The position numbers and the translations under genes were made by a program. Below are positions 35,670 through 43,175 of a DNA stretch of 64,000 bases, in pieces; positions within the stretch are counted from its first letter, which is position 1; each line of letters begins with the position of its first letter. The notes under the pieces were generated by a model, which was not told the DNA's origin, made no database searches, and saw nothing but the letters and a program-made list of their open reading frames with translations. This stretch comes from Actinoplanes lobatus (GTDB lineage: Bacteria; Actinomycetota; Actinomycetes; Mycobacteriales; Micromonosporaceae): the NCBI RefSeq assembly GCF_014205215.1, contig NZ_JACHNC010000001.1:2919001-2983000 (forward strand). Reading direction: 5' to 3'.

Positions 35670-36626
35670 ATGCCGCCCGTGACCCCCGCACTGGAACCGC
35701 TCCGCAGGATCGCCGCCTACGCCGTCGCCCGCGACGGCGAGGGCCGCGTCCTTCTGGTCCGGGCCTCGTCCAAATCCGGCACCCCCGGAGTGTGGTCGTT
35801 GCCCGGCGGCGCCGTCGACCACGGCGAAGATCCCAACCACACCGTCGTCCGCGAGACCGCGGCGGAGACCGGCCTGTCCGTCGCCGTCACCGGGCTCCAC
35901 GACGTGCTCGCCGACATGCGCTCGATGCCGCACCGAGGCGTCACCATCCACACCGACCGGCTGGTCTACACGGTCTCGGTCCGTGGGGGCAACCTGATCG
36001 ACCGGGTCGGCCACCCCACCGACCTGGCCCGGTGGCACACCCTGGACGAGGCGGAGAAGCTCAAGCTACGGCCCTTCACCGCGGCCGCCCTCGGGCTCTC
36101 CACCGACTCCGGTGACCTGCGGCCCGAGGAGGCGCCGGTCTTCCCGTCCTTCTACGCGTACGAGGGGCCGGACGGGCTGCACCGGGCGCAGCGGTTCGCG
36201 GCCTACGCGATCGCCACCGACCCGTACGAGAACCTGCTGCTCACCCGGATCTCCGAGGGCTACCCGGGAGCCGGCTGCTGGCACCTGCCCGGCGGCGGCA
36301 CCGACTACGGCGAACAGCCCGGCACCGCCCTGATCCGCGAACTCGTCGAGGAGACCGGTCAGGAGGGCCGCCTCGTCTCGCTGCTCGGCGTGGCCAGCCA
36401 CCGCGACGCCGCCTCCCTCGGCCCGGAGGGCTACCCGATCGACTGGCATGGTGTCCGCGCCTTCTACCGGGTCGTCGTCGACCAGCCGACCGAGGTGACC
36501 ATCCACGACGTCGGCGGCTCCACCTGCGAGGCGCGCTGGATGCCGCTCAAGGAGGTCGCCGAACTGGCCCACGACCAGCTCACCGAGGTGACCGCCGATG
36601 CCTTGCGGGCGGCGCGGCTAATCTAG
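35670..36626 (+). CDS. Double NUDIX-domain hydrolase (first of an adjacent pair)
   Basis: A 318-residue protein with two NUDIX domains, likely hydrolysing nucleoside diphosphate-linked compounds in the cytoplasm. The N-terminal NUDIX box starts GGAVDHGE and continues VVRETAAETGL, where one metal-binding glutamate of REUxEExGU is alanine. The C-terminal box, GGGTDYGE then IRELVEETGQ, is complete. The domains are joined at about residue 150-175. The next gene has the same two-domain plan, so the pair arose by duplication. The substrate is unknown. It has its own promoter and possibly a leaderless mRNA. Confidence 0.87.
   Translation: MPPVTPALEPLRRIAAYAVARDGEGRVLLVRASSKSGTPGVWSLPGGAVDHGEDPNHTVVRETAAETGLSVAVTGLHDVLADMRSMPHRGVTIHTDRLVYTVSVRGGNLIDRVGHPTDLARWHTLDEAEKLKLRPFTAAALGLSTDSGDLRPEEAPVFPSFYAYEGPDGLHRAQRFAAYAIATDPYENLLLTRISEGYPGAGCWHLPGGGTDYGEQPGTALIRELVEETGQEGRLVSLLGVASHRDAASLGPEGYPIDWHGVRAFYRVVVDQPTEVTIHDVGGSTCEARWMPLKEVAELAHDQLTEVTADALRAARLI
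36619..36624 (+). promoter_or_regulatory. -10-like box TAATCT before the second NUDIX gene
   Basis: TAATCT ends 7 nt before GTG 36632 and overlaps the stop region of the first NUDIX gene. No Shine-Dalgarno is present. Confidence 0.4.
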
Positions 36627-36631
36627 GCGCG

Positions 36632-37522
36632 GTGAAGCTCAGGAGAAGGGCCGCGGCGTACGCGGTGTGCCGGAACGCGGACGGGCGGGTGCTGCTCACC
36701 CGCGGCTCGGAGGAGTCCGCCTTCCCCGGCGTCTGGTCCCTGCCCGGCGGCGGCATCGACCACGGCGAGCACCCGGACGACACGGTGGTCCGGGAGTTCG
36801 GCGAGGAGACCGGCCTGCGGGTGCGGGTCACCGGGCTGCGCGCCGTGCTCGCCGACCTGGCCCGGCTTCCCGACGACTCGGTCGAGCACACCGACCGGAT
36901 CGTCTACGACGTCGAGGTGACCGGCGGCGACCTGACCCCCGAGGCGGCCGGCACCACCGACGCCGCCGAGTGGCTCACCCCGGCCGAGGTGGCGGCGCGC
37001 CCGCTGCTGCCCTTCACGGCCGGCATCCTCGGCGTGAGTTTCGAGGCCGCCGAGGTCGAGGTGCCCGCCGGCGAGCCCGAGCGCACCGGCCGGGTGCAGC
37101 GCTTCGGAGCGTACGCCCTGGCCAGCGACCCGGCCGGGCGGATCCTGCTGACCCGGATCGCGGACGGCTACCCCGGCGCCGGGCTGTGGCACCTGGCCGG
37201 CGGCGGCACCGACTTCGGCGAGACCCCGGAGCGCGCGGTCGCCCGGGAACTGTACGAGGAGACCTCCCAGCGGGGCCGGATCGCCGGTCTGGTGGACGTC
37301 TCGCACCGGTACGATCCGGCCGCGCTCGGCCCCGAGGGGGTGCCGCTCGACTGGCACGTGATCCGTGTCGTCTACCGGGTCACCGTCGACCGGCCGACCG
37401 CCGCCGAGGTCACCGAAGCGGCCGGCGGATCCACCGCCGCCGCGGCCTGGTTCAGGCTCGACGAGCTCGACGGACTGCCGCTCACCGAGCTGACCCGGGA
37501 TGCACTGGGGCGCACGGGCTAA
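36632..37522 (+). CDS. Double NUDIX-domain hydrolase (second of an adjacent pair)
   Basis: A 296-residue paralogue of the preceding gene. The N-terminal NUDIX box GGGIDHGE then VVREFGEETGL is complete. The C-terminal box GGGTDFGE then ARELYEETSQ has serine in place of the conserved glycine. So each protein of the pair has one standard and one altered NUDIX box, on opposite sides. The shared phrase RVQRFGAYALASDPAGRILL marks the start of the second domain, as in its neighbour (RAQRFAAYAIATDPYENLLL). GTG 36632 is the start. The substrate is unknown. Confidence 0.87.
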   Translation: MKLRRRAAAYAVCRNADGRVLLTRGSEESAFPGVWSLPGGGIDHGEHPDDTVVREFGEETGLRVRVTGLRAVLADLARLPDDSVEHTDRIVYDVEVTGGDLTPEAAGTTDAAEWLTPAEVAARPLLPFTAGILGVSFEAAEVEVPAGEPERTGRVQRFGAYALASDPAGRILLTRIADGYPGAGLWHLAGGGTDFGETPERAVARELYEETSQRGRIAGLVDVSHRYDPAALGPEGVPLDWHVIRVVYRVTVDRPTAAEVTEAAGGSTAAAAWFRLDELDGLPLTELTRDALGRTG

Positions 37523-37712
37523 AATCGTCACACGGAAGGTCGATGAGTTGTCCGTCGCTCCACGCGAGGGATCCAACGGGCAGCTCTCGTCGTTGCACTC
37601 CAGGATCGTTCGCCCTCTCGCCAATGCCGTCCGGCTGTGCGATGGTGTAACCCGCAATTTCGCCGGGCTCGCGACAACCCGGCGGGACAACCGAACTCCA
37701 TGGAGGAAGCAC

Positions 37713-38675
37713 GTGCCGAGTACCCCTTGGCGCCGGCGTCGTACGACGGATAGTCCCCGTCCCGCCGGGCGTCGTTGGGCTGGCCGGCTGCGCCGCGGCG
37801 GGACTCTCGCGCGGCAAGCCCTGTTGGTTCGGGTGGGCCGCCGTTCCGCCGAGACCGGTCGGGCCGCCACCGCGACCCGGGCCGAGGTGCTGCACATCGG
37901 TTCCGATTCGGTGCGGACCATCACCATTCCCGCACCGGGGGTTCCTGTGGAGTTGTCCGTTGCCGGGGCCGACCCGGCACCGGCTTCCATCCCCTTGCTG
38001 CCGGGCGAGCGCACCATGTCCCGCCGTGCGAGCTTCGCGCTCGTGAACGCCTGCACCCTGTCCAGCCTCGGCCTCGGCCTGCTGGCGATCTTCCTGGCCA
38101 TGGACGGCAAGGTGCAGATCGCCGCCGCCTGCCTGGTGGCGTGCGTGGTGTTCGACGGTCTGGACGGCGCTCTCGCCCGCAAGCTCGGCGTCGCCAGCCC
38201 GTTCGGCGCGCAGATGGACTCGCTGGCCGACATGTGCTCGTTCGGCCTGGCCGCGCCGGTCGTGGTCTACGCGTCGCTCGCCGACGAGGTGCCGCAGGCC
38301 GCCGCCGCGATCGCGACCGCCCTGGTGGCCGGTTGCGCCGCGATCCGGCTGGCCCGGTTCAACGTCTCGCCGAAGGACGGCCGCTTCTTCTGCGGCGTGC
38401 CCACCACGATGGCCGCCGCGGTCCTCGCGCTCACCGTGCTGATCGGCCTGCCGCTGCCCGGCATGGTGCAGCTGACCGGCGTGACGCTGCTGGCCTTCGC
38501 GATGGTCTCCAGCTTCCCGTACGCGAAGCTCGCCCGCCTGCTGAAGCTGCCGCCGTGGCTGTGGCTGCTCCCGATCGTCGGCGCCCTGCTCCAGCCGCGC
38601 ATGACGTTCGTCCTGATCGTCGCCACCTACCTGGTCAGTGGCCCGATCCTCTGGATGCGCGCCAAGCGCGTCTGA
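37713..38675 (+). CDS. pssA: CDP-diacylglycerol-serine O-phosphatidyltransferase
   Basis: Membrane enzyme making phosphatidylserine from CDP-diacylglycerol and serine. The CDP-alcohol phosphotransferase signature lies at residues 148-175: DGLDGALAR, then G and two spaced aspartates in GAQMDSLADMCSFG. About six to eight membrane segments follow or flank it. The first ~105 residues are a basic, arginine-rich, low-complexity extension before RRASFALVNACTLSS that most PssA proteins lack. GTG 37713 follows GGAGGA closely. It converges with psd, which uses its product, across a strong terminator. Confidence 0.9.
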   Translation: MPSTPWRRRRTTDSPRPAGRRWAGRLRRGGTLARQALLVRVGRRSAETGRAATATRAEVLHIGSDSVRTITIPAPGVPVELSVAGADPAPASIPLLPGERTMSRRASFALVNACTLSSLGLGLLAIFLAMDGKVQIAAACLVACVVFDGLDGALARKLGVASPFGAQMDSLADMCSFGLAAPVVVYASLADEVPQAAAAIATALVAGCAAIRLARFNVSPKDGRFFCGVPTTMAAAVLALTVLIGLPLPGMVQLTGVTLLAFAMVSSFPYAKLARLLKLPPWLWLLPIVGALLQPRMTFVLIVATYLVSGPILWMRAKRV

Positions 38676-38686
38676 CCGACCGACAG

Positions 38687-38720
38687 AAAGGGCCGCCTCC
38701 CGTCCGGGAGGCGGCCCTTT
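38687..38720. terminator. Bidirectional terminator between pssA and psd
   Basis: A 15-bp perfect stem (38687-38701 with 38706-38720) with a GTCC loop. AAA on the left and TTTCTT on the right let it work in both directions for the convergent genes. Confidence 0.9.
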
Positions 38721-38739
38721 CTTCGTGTTCGGCTGGTTC

Positions 38740-39990
38740 TCAGGCGTTGGTGAAGCGGGCGATCACGGTGGCGCCGCCGACGACCCGCTCGCCGACGGAG
38801 ACCAGGGCCTCCGCGCGGTCGGCGGGAAGGTAGACGTCGGTGCGGGAGCCGAAACGGATGAGGCCGTAGCGCTCACCCTTGGCCAGCAGCGTGCCGACCG
38901 GTGCGCGCTGCACGATGCGGCGGGCGATCAGGCCGGTCCGCTGCGCCACCACGACGGTGCCCTGGTCGGTGTCGAGGACCGTGTAGGCGGCCACGTTGTG
39001 CTCGGCCGCCGCGGTCGCGGCGTTGGCGTAGCCGCCCTCCTCGACGAAGTAGTCGGCCACCCGGCCGGCCACCGGCGCACGGTTGACGTGCACGTCGAAG
39101 ACCGACAGGAACACCGCGATCCGGAGGAACTCGCCCGGGCCGAAGCGCTCGTCGCGCAGCCGCTCGACCGAGAGCACCTTGCCGTCCGCGGAGGAGATGA
39201 TCGCCGACGGGTCGGTCGGGACGTCCCGCTCGGGATCGCGGAAGAAGGCCGCCACCGGGGCCGCGGCGAGCGCCGGCAGCAGCCAGAGCTTCGACTTCGG
39301 CCGGGCGCGACGGGCCAGCACGGCCAGGCCGAGCGCGATGCCGGCCGCGGCGACGCCGTTGGAGTCGATGTGCATCGTCCGGGTCAGCGGGACGCTCGAC
39401 GTCCGGTACGCCGGGGCCAGGCCGGCCGCCGTCGACACCTCGGCCGGGCTGAACCGGAGCTTGTGCACCCGCAGCGGCGGCTGGTTGCGGACCACCAGGT
39501 CGGAGCCGACGCCGAAGAGCGCGCCCTGGCGGAAGAGCTCCGCCGCGGCGCCGGCGGTGCGGCCCGGGCCGGCCGGCACGGCGACCGAGAGGACGGCCCC
39601 GTCGGACAGGTACTTGCCGAGTTGGTCGATCAGGGCGCGGGTCTCGTCGGCGGTGCCGGTCAGCGGCTCACCGACGATCACCACGTCGGCCGGCTGGGCC
39701 TCGGCGAGGGATTCGACGATCTTCACCCGATCGGCGACCCAGCTGCCGAGACCGGAGATGTGGCCGCGGAGCAGATCACTGCTGCTGTCGCGGCCGGGGA
39801 CCAGGGTGAGGGTGTCGCCGGGCAGCAGCGCCTCGACAGCGGCGGCCACCACGGCCGAGGCGTGGTCGGCGCCGACCAGCAGCGCGGACGTGGCCGCGTT
39901 CTGCCGGGCGAACTCGGCGGTCAGGGCGCGGGCGGCCCGGGCACCCACGCCGGGAACGGGAGTGACGGACACGGTCGGAAACGCGGTCAT
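38740..39990 (-). CDS. psd: Phosphatidylserine decarboxylase fused to an N-terminal Rossmann-like domain
   Basis: Makes phosphatidylethanolamine by decarboxylating phosphatidylserine. The catalytic part is the C-terminal ~210 residues: AAFFRDPERDVP, ISSADGKVLSVE, IAVFLSVFDVHVNRAP and the self-cleavage site FGSRTDVYLP, where S382 becomes the pyruvoyl group. Residues 1-200 are additional: GVGARAARALTAEFARQNAA, ATSALLVGADHASAVV and ADVVIVGEPLTGTADE look like an inactive or divergent methyltransferase/Rossmann domain. The family is usually ~230 residues in actinobacteria. TATGCT lies 6 nt before the ATG. Confidence 0.9.
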   Translation of the reverse strand: MTAFPTVSVTPVPGVGARAARALTAEFARQNAATSALLVGADHASAVVAAAVEALLPGDTLTLVPGRDSSSDLLRGHISGLGSWVADRVKIVESLAEAQPADVVIVGEPLTGTADETRALIDQLGKYLSDGAVLSVAVPAGPGRTAGAAAELFRQGALFGVGSDLVVRNQPPLRVHKLRFSPAEVSTAAGLAPAYRTSSVPLTRTMHIDSNGVAAAGIALGLAVLARRARPKSKLWLLPALAAAPVAAFFRDPERDVPTDPSAIISSADGKVLSVERLRDERFGPGEFLRIAVFLSVFDVHVNRAPVAGRVADYFVEEGGYANAATAAAEHNVAAYTVLDTDQGTVVVAQRTGLIARRIVQRAPVGTLLAKGERYGLIRFGSRTDVYLPADRAEALVSVGERVVGGATVIARFTNA

Positions 39991-39996
39991 TCAGCG

Positions 39997-40002
39997 AGCA
40001 TA
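39997..40002 (-). promoter_or_regulatory. -10-like box TATGCT before psd
   Basis: On the minus strand TATGCT is 6 nt before ATG 39990 with no ribosome site; a leaderless psd transcript is likely. Confidence 0.5.
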
Positions 40003-40005
40003 TTG

Positions 40006-40038
40006 CCCCGCCCACCGGTCGCTGACCGATGGGCGGGG
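40006..40038 (-). terminator. Hairpin between the 40047 gene and psd
   Basis: A 9-bp perfect stem (CCCCGCCCA with TGGGCGGGG), one mismatch, then 4 more pairs. It lies just after the stop of the 40047 gene on the minus strand and 4 nt from the psd -10 box. Confidence 0.65.
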
Positions 40039-40046
40039 CGGAGGGC

Positions 40047-40382
40047 TCAACCGGCCGGGTGCTCGCGCTCGAACTTCCGGGCCGGATCGTCGAGCAGTTC
40101 GCGGACGATCGAGGCGTGCATCTCCGGCGGCAGATCGCCGGGAACCTCGACCGTGGCCGGCGCGGCAGTCGCGGCCACCGGCTCGGGCTGCGGCTCGCGG
40201 CGGCCGGAGCGGATCGCGCCGAGCAGGCCGACCACCCCGAAGAAGATCAGTCCGCCGGCCACGATCCAGCCCATCGGGGGCAGGTTGACCGTGAGCACCT
40301 GGGACACGGCCCACCAGAAGGCGACCGCCAGGAAGATCAGGCCGAAGGTCAGGGACACCCCGTCCATCCGGTGCGGTCTCAT
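40047..40382 (-). CDS. Small membrane protein with two membrane segments
   Basis: A 111-residue protein with two hydrophobic helices (SLTFGLIFLAVAFWWAVSQ and MGWIVAGGLIFFGVVGLLGA) and a cytoplasmic, acidic tail ending LDDPARKFEREHPAG. It resembles small PspC-associated membrane proteins, but I do not recognise a named family. ATG 40382 is taken as start because it is preceded by GGAGGTG, which belongs to repeat element B, and overlaps that element's mini-ORF stop (ATGA). Transcribed after the LiaF-like gene, so probably part of the envelope-stress module. Confidence 0.75.
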   Translation of the reverse strand: MRPHRMDGVSLTFGLIFLAVAFWWAVSQVLTVNLPPMGWIVAGGLIFFGVVGLLGAIRSGRREPQPEPVAATAAPATVEVPGDLPPEMHASIVRELLDDPARKFEREHPAG

Positions 40383-40459
40383 GCCGCCACCTCCGCTTCG
40401 CTCCGGTGTCGCCATGAGGGATGAGCTGTGCCTGATGATTCGCTCGCAAGCTCGCTCAT
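40379..40459 (-). repeat. Repeat element B, copy 1: 26-codon mini-ORF carrying the next gene's ribosome site
   Basis: An 81-nt element read on the minus strand. It encodes M-S-E-L-A-S-E-S, ten variable residues, then R-S-E-A-E-V-A-A and stop. Its ATG overlaps the stop of the LiaF-like gene by ATGA, and its TGA overlaps the ATG of the 40047 gene by ATGA. The GGAGGTG inside it is that gene's Shine-Dalgarno. Copy 2 (47680-47760) has the same length: the first 25 nt and the 19 nt around the ribosome site are identical, and the middle ~30 nt mostly differ. Confidence 0.85.
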
Positions 40460-41784
40460 CGAATGACCTCCAGGTTTCCGGCCTCGACGCGGACGTCGAG
40501 TTGCAGGGTGCCACCGCCGGCGCCGTCCGCGCCCAGGTCGTCGGCCTGGCGGGTGCTGCTGTCGTTGTACTCCTCGCCGAACAGGACCACCCGTCCGCCG
40601 TCGACGCCCGCGGTCACCGAGGCGTCCACGGTCGGCGGGAGCAGGATCCGGAGCTGGCCGAGCTTCATGCTGGCGGTGACCGCCTGGGTCTGCCCGGTGA
40701 AGTCGACCGAGCGCAGGTCCAGGGTCACGTTGCCGACGTCGAACGAGTACTCGTCGGCGACCGCGGCGAGGCTCGTCGGGCGGTAGACGCTGGGCGTCCA
40801 GTCACGGCCGAACCGCTCCAGCCCGCTGGACGCGGCGAGCGCGAAGGTGAGCACCAGGGCCAGCGCGATCAGGCCCCGGGCCCGGCCGAACCAGGCGCCG
40901 ACGATCAGACCGAGCGCGGTGGTCGTCAGGGCCGCCGCGAAGTAGGCGGAGATGGCCACGTCGACGCCGCTCATGTCGATCGCGGCGATCAGGCCGGTCA
41001 CCATGACGACCGCGAAGAACGTCAGCCGGCCCAGGATCGAGCGTTCCCGCGGCGGCTTCGGCGGCATCGGCGGGCGCGGTGGCATCGGCGGCACCGGCGG
41101 GGGAGCGGTGGGCGGGCCGGCGAACGGGCCGTGCGGCGCGAACGGCGGACGGAACCCGGTGGTGGGGCCCGCCTTGCTCACCGGTTCGCCGGCCGGCTCG
41201 GCCGCGGGCGGCGCCACGAACGCCATCGTCGGTTCCTCCGTGGCCGGCGGCGGGGCGTCCGGTGGTGGTGGCGCGGCGGCCTGGAACGGAGTCGCACCAC
41301 CCCTTTTGATCAGCAGGAACGCGCCCAGGACCACGGCCGCCGCGAGCAGGCTGGCCCGTGCGCCGGAGTTGACGATGAAGGCGAAGGTCAGCAGAGCGGC
41401 GCCGCCGAGCAGCACCACCGACAGCGGCGCCATCCCGGAACGGCCCTTGCCCAGCAGCGACTCGACCGGGGAGGAGGTGTCACCCTCGGACGGGATGATC
41501 AGCCAGCCGATCAGGTAGAGCAGCACACCGGTGCCGCTGAGCACGCCGAGCACGCCGAGCAGCACCCGCCACAGGACCGGGTCGGTGTTGGTGGCCCGGG
41601 CCAGAGCGCCGCAGACGCCGGCCACGTAGCGGCCGTTGCGGGGGCGGACGAGCTGCTGGCGGGACCAGGCCGCGGAGGCCGCGGCGACCCACGGCGGCAC
41701 GTTGGAGCCGGGCGGGAAGCCCTCGGGCTGGTCGGAAGGTGCCTGGTCACCCTTGGGACCGGCACCGGGCGCTTCATCGTTCAT
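40456..41784 (-). CDS. PspC-domain membrane protein, LiaF-like
   Basis: A 442-residue envelope-stress protein. A proline-rich N terminus precedes a PspC domain (residues ~45-100: RNGRYVAGVCGALARATNTDP, GVLLYLIGWLIIPSEGD). Further membrane segments and a long Pro/Ala-rich linker (about 175-260) follow, then more membrane helices. The C-terminal ~110-residue beta domain, with FDVGNVTLDLRSVDF and GQLRILLPPTVDASV, is like LiaF/DUF2154. LiaF-type proteins restrain a sensor kinase, and one is encoded divergently at 41916. CAGGAT lies 6 nt before its ATG. Its stop overlaps element B copy 1. Confidence 0.85.
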   Translation of the reverse strand: MNDEAPGAGPKGDQAPSDQPEGFPPGSNVPPWVAAASAAWSRQQLVRPRNGRYVAGVCGALARATNTDPVLWRVLLGVLGVLSGTGVLLYLIGWLIIPSEGDTSSPVESLLGKGRSGMAPLSVVLLGGAALLTFAFIVNSGARASLLAAAVVLGAFLLIKRGGATPFQAAAPPPPDAPPPATEEPTMAFVAPPAAEPAGEPVSKAGPTTGFRPPFAPHGPFAGPPTAPPPVPPMPPRPPMPPKPPRERSILGRLTFFAVVMVTGLIAAIDMSGVDVAISAYFAAALTTTALGLIVGAWFGRARGLIALALVLTFALAASSGLERFGRDWTPSVYRPTSLAAVADEYSFDVGNVTLDLRSVDFTGQTQAVTASMKLGQLRILLPPTVDASVTAGVDGGRVVLFGEEYNDSSTRQADDLGADGAGGGTLQLDVRVEAGNLEVIR

Positions 41785-41790
41785 GTCTCG

Positions 41791-41796
41791 ATCCTG
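41791..41796 (-). promoter_or_regulatory. -10-like box CAGGAT before the LiaF-like gene
   Basis: On the minus strand CAGGAT is 6 nt before ATG 41784, in the short region shared with the divergent kinase gene. Confidence 0.35.
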
Positions 41797-41915
41797 GTCC
41801 GCCGCCCGCCCGAGCCGCCTCCGGAGACGACCCTGAGGCCACCCTGAGATATCCGGCCCGGATGCCGGGGAACTTCCCCGTGGCCCGCGCGTACGTCACG
41901 TGTGACGATCGGAGG

Positions 41916-43175
41916 GTGACTATCCCCGCCCCGCCGCAACCCCGCCGGCTGTACCGGCCGCGTGACCAGCGCATCGTCGCTGGGGTCGCGGCCGGGCTGT
42001 CCCGTCATCTCGGCGTGCCGGTGCTGGCCGTCCGGATCGCGCTCGTCGTGCTGCTCGGGTTCAACGCCCTCGGCCTGCTGCTCTACGCCGCCTACTGGGC
42101 GGTGCTGCCGCAGGAGGCGCGCGGCGAGGAGAAGCCGGTCCGCCGCGATCTGTCGGCCCTGCTGCCGTTCGCCGCCATCGGTCTCGGCGTGGTCCTGTTG
42201 CAGGCCCAGCTCTTCGGCGACTCGGTGAGCACCACGGCCGGCTGGATGATCGCGGTGATCGCGGTCGGCGCCGGGGTGATCTGGCACCAGTCCGACCCGA
42301 GCCGCCGCGACGCGTACACCGACAATCCGGCCTCGGCGCCGTGGTTCGCGGCCATCGTCTCGGAGAACGACCGGCGGTCCTTCCTCTTCCGCTTCATCGG
42401 CGGCGGGATCCTGGTCGCGGTCGGCATCATCGGCGTGGTGGCGGTGTACGCCCCGTCCGGCTCCCTGTCCGCGGTGTTCAACGGCGTGATCTTCGCCTTC
42501 GTCGGCCTGCTCGGCGTCGGTGTGGTGGTGGCGCCCCTGGTCTGGCGCACCTTCGGGCAGTTGCGCGCCGAGCGGGAGGGCCGGATCCGGGAGCAGGAGC
42601 GGGCCGAGCTGGCCGCGATGATCCACGACCAGGTGCTGCACACGCTGGCCCTGATCCAGCGCAACTCCACCGACATCAAGGAGGTGCAGCGCCTCGCCCG
42701 AGGGCAGGAGCGCAGCCTCCGCAACTGGCTCTACCGGCCCACCGCGTCGCCGACCGAGCGGTTCGCCGCCGCGCTGGAGCAGGCCGCGGCCGAGGTCGAG
42801 GACACCTACGCGATCACCGTGGAGACCGTCGTGGTGGGCGACACCCAGTGCGACGAACGGGTGGCGGCGCTTGTCGCGGCGGCCCGGGAGGCGCTGGTGA
42901 ACGCGGCCCGGCATGCCGGGGTGCAGACGGTTTCGCTCTATGCCGAGGTGGAGGAGGATGAGCTGAGCGTCTTCGTCCGCGATCGGGGCGCCGGTTTCGA
43001 CATGGGTGGTGTGGCGAAGACCCGGCACGGCGTCCGTGGTTCGATCATCGGGCGGATGCGGCGGCATGGTGGCCGGGCGGAGATCCGCAGCGAACCCGGA
43101 GACGGTACTGAGGTGCGGCTCATGCTTCCCATCACGAGGGAGAGCGTGACCGCCGGTAAGGAGTCAGTGCGATGA
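41916..43175 (+). CDS. PspC-domain sensor histidine kinase
   Basis: A membrane sensor kinase of 419 residues. An N-terminal PspC domain (RDQRIVAGVAAGLSRHLGVPV, LLLYAAYWAVLPQE) is followed by about four more membrane helices to residue ~210. The HisKA_3-type dimerisation helix has the phospho-acceptor H237 in MIHDQVLHTLALIQRN. The ATPase domain shows AREALVNAARHAG (N box) and VRDRGAGFD. GTG 41916 is used, with GGAGG immediately upstream; an ATG at 41862 would add 18 residues. The regulator gene overlaps by 4 nt. With the divergent LiaF-like gene it forms a three-part envelope-stress system. Confidence 0.87.
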   Translation: MTIPAPPQPRRLYRPRDQRIVAGVAAGLSRHLGVPVLAVRIALVVLLGFNALGLLLYAAYWAVLPQEARGEEKPVRRDLSALLPFAAIGLGVVLLQAQLFGDSVSTTAGWMIAVIAVGAGVIWHQSDPSRRDAYTDNPASAPWFAAIVSENDRRSFLFRFIGGGILVAVGIIGVVAVYAPSGSLSAVFNGVIFAFVGLLGVGVVVAPLVWRTFGQLRAEREGRIREQERAELAAMIHDQVLHTLALIQRNSTDIKEVQRLARGQERSLRNWLYRPTASPTERFAAALEQAAAEVEDTYAITVETVVVGDTQCDERVAALVAAAREALVNAARHAGVQTVSLYAEVEEDELSVFVRDRGAGFDMGGVAKTRHGVRGSIIGRMRRHGGRAEIRSEPGDGTEVRLMLPITRESVTAGKESVR

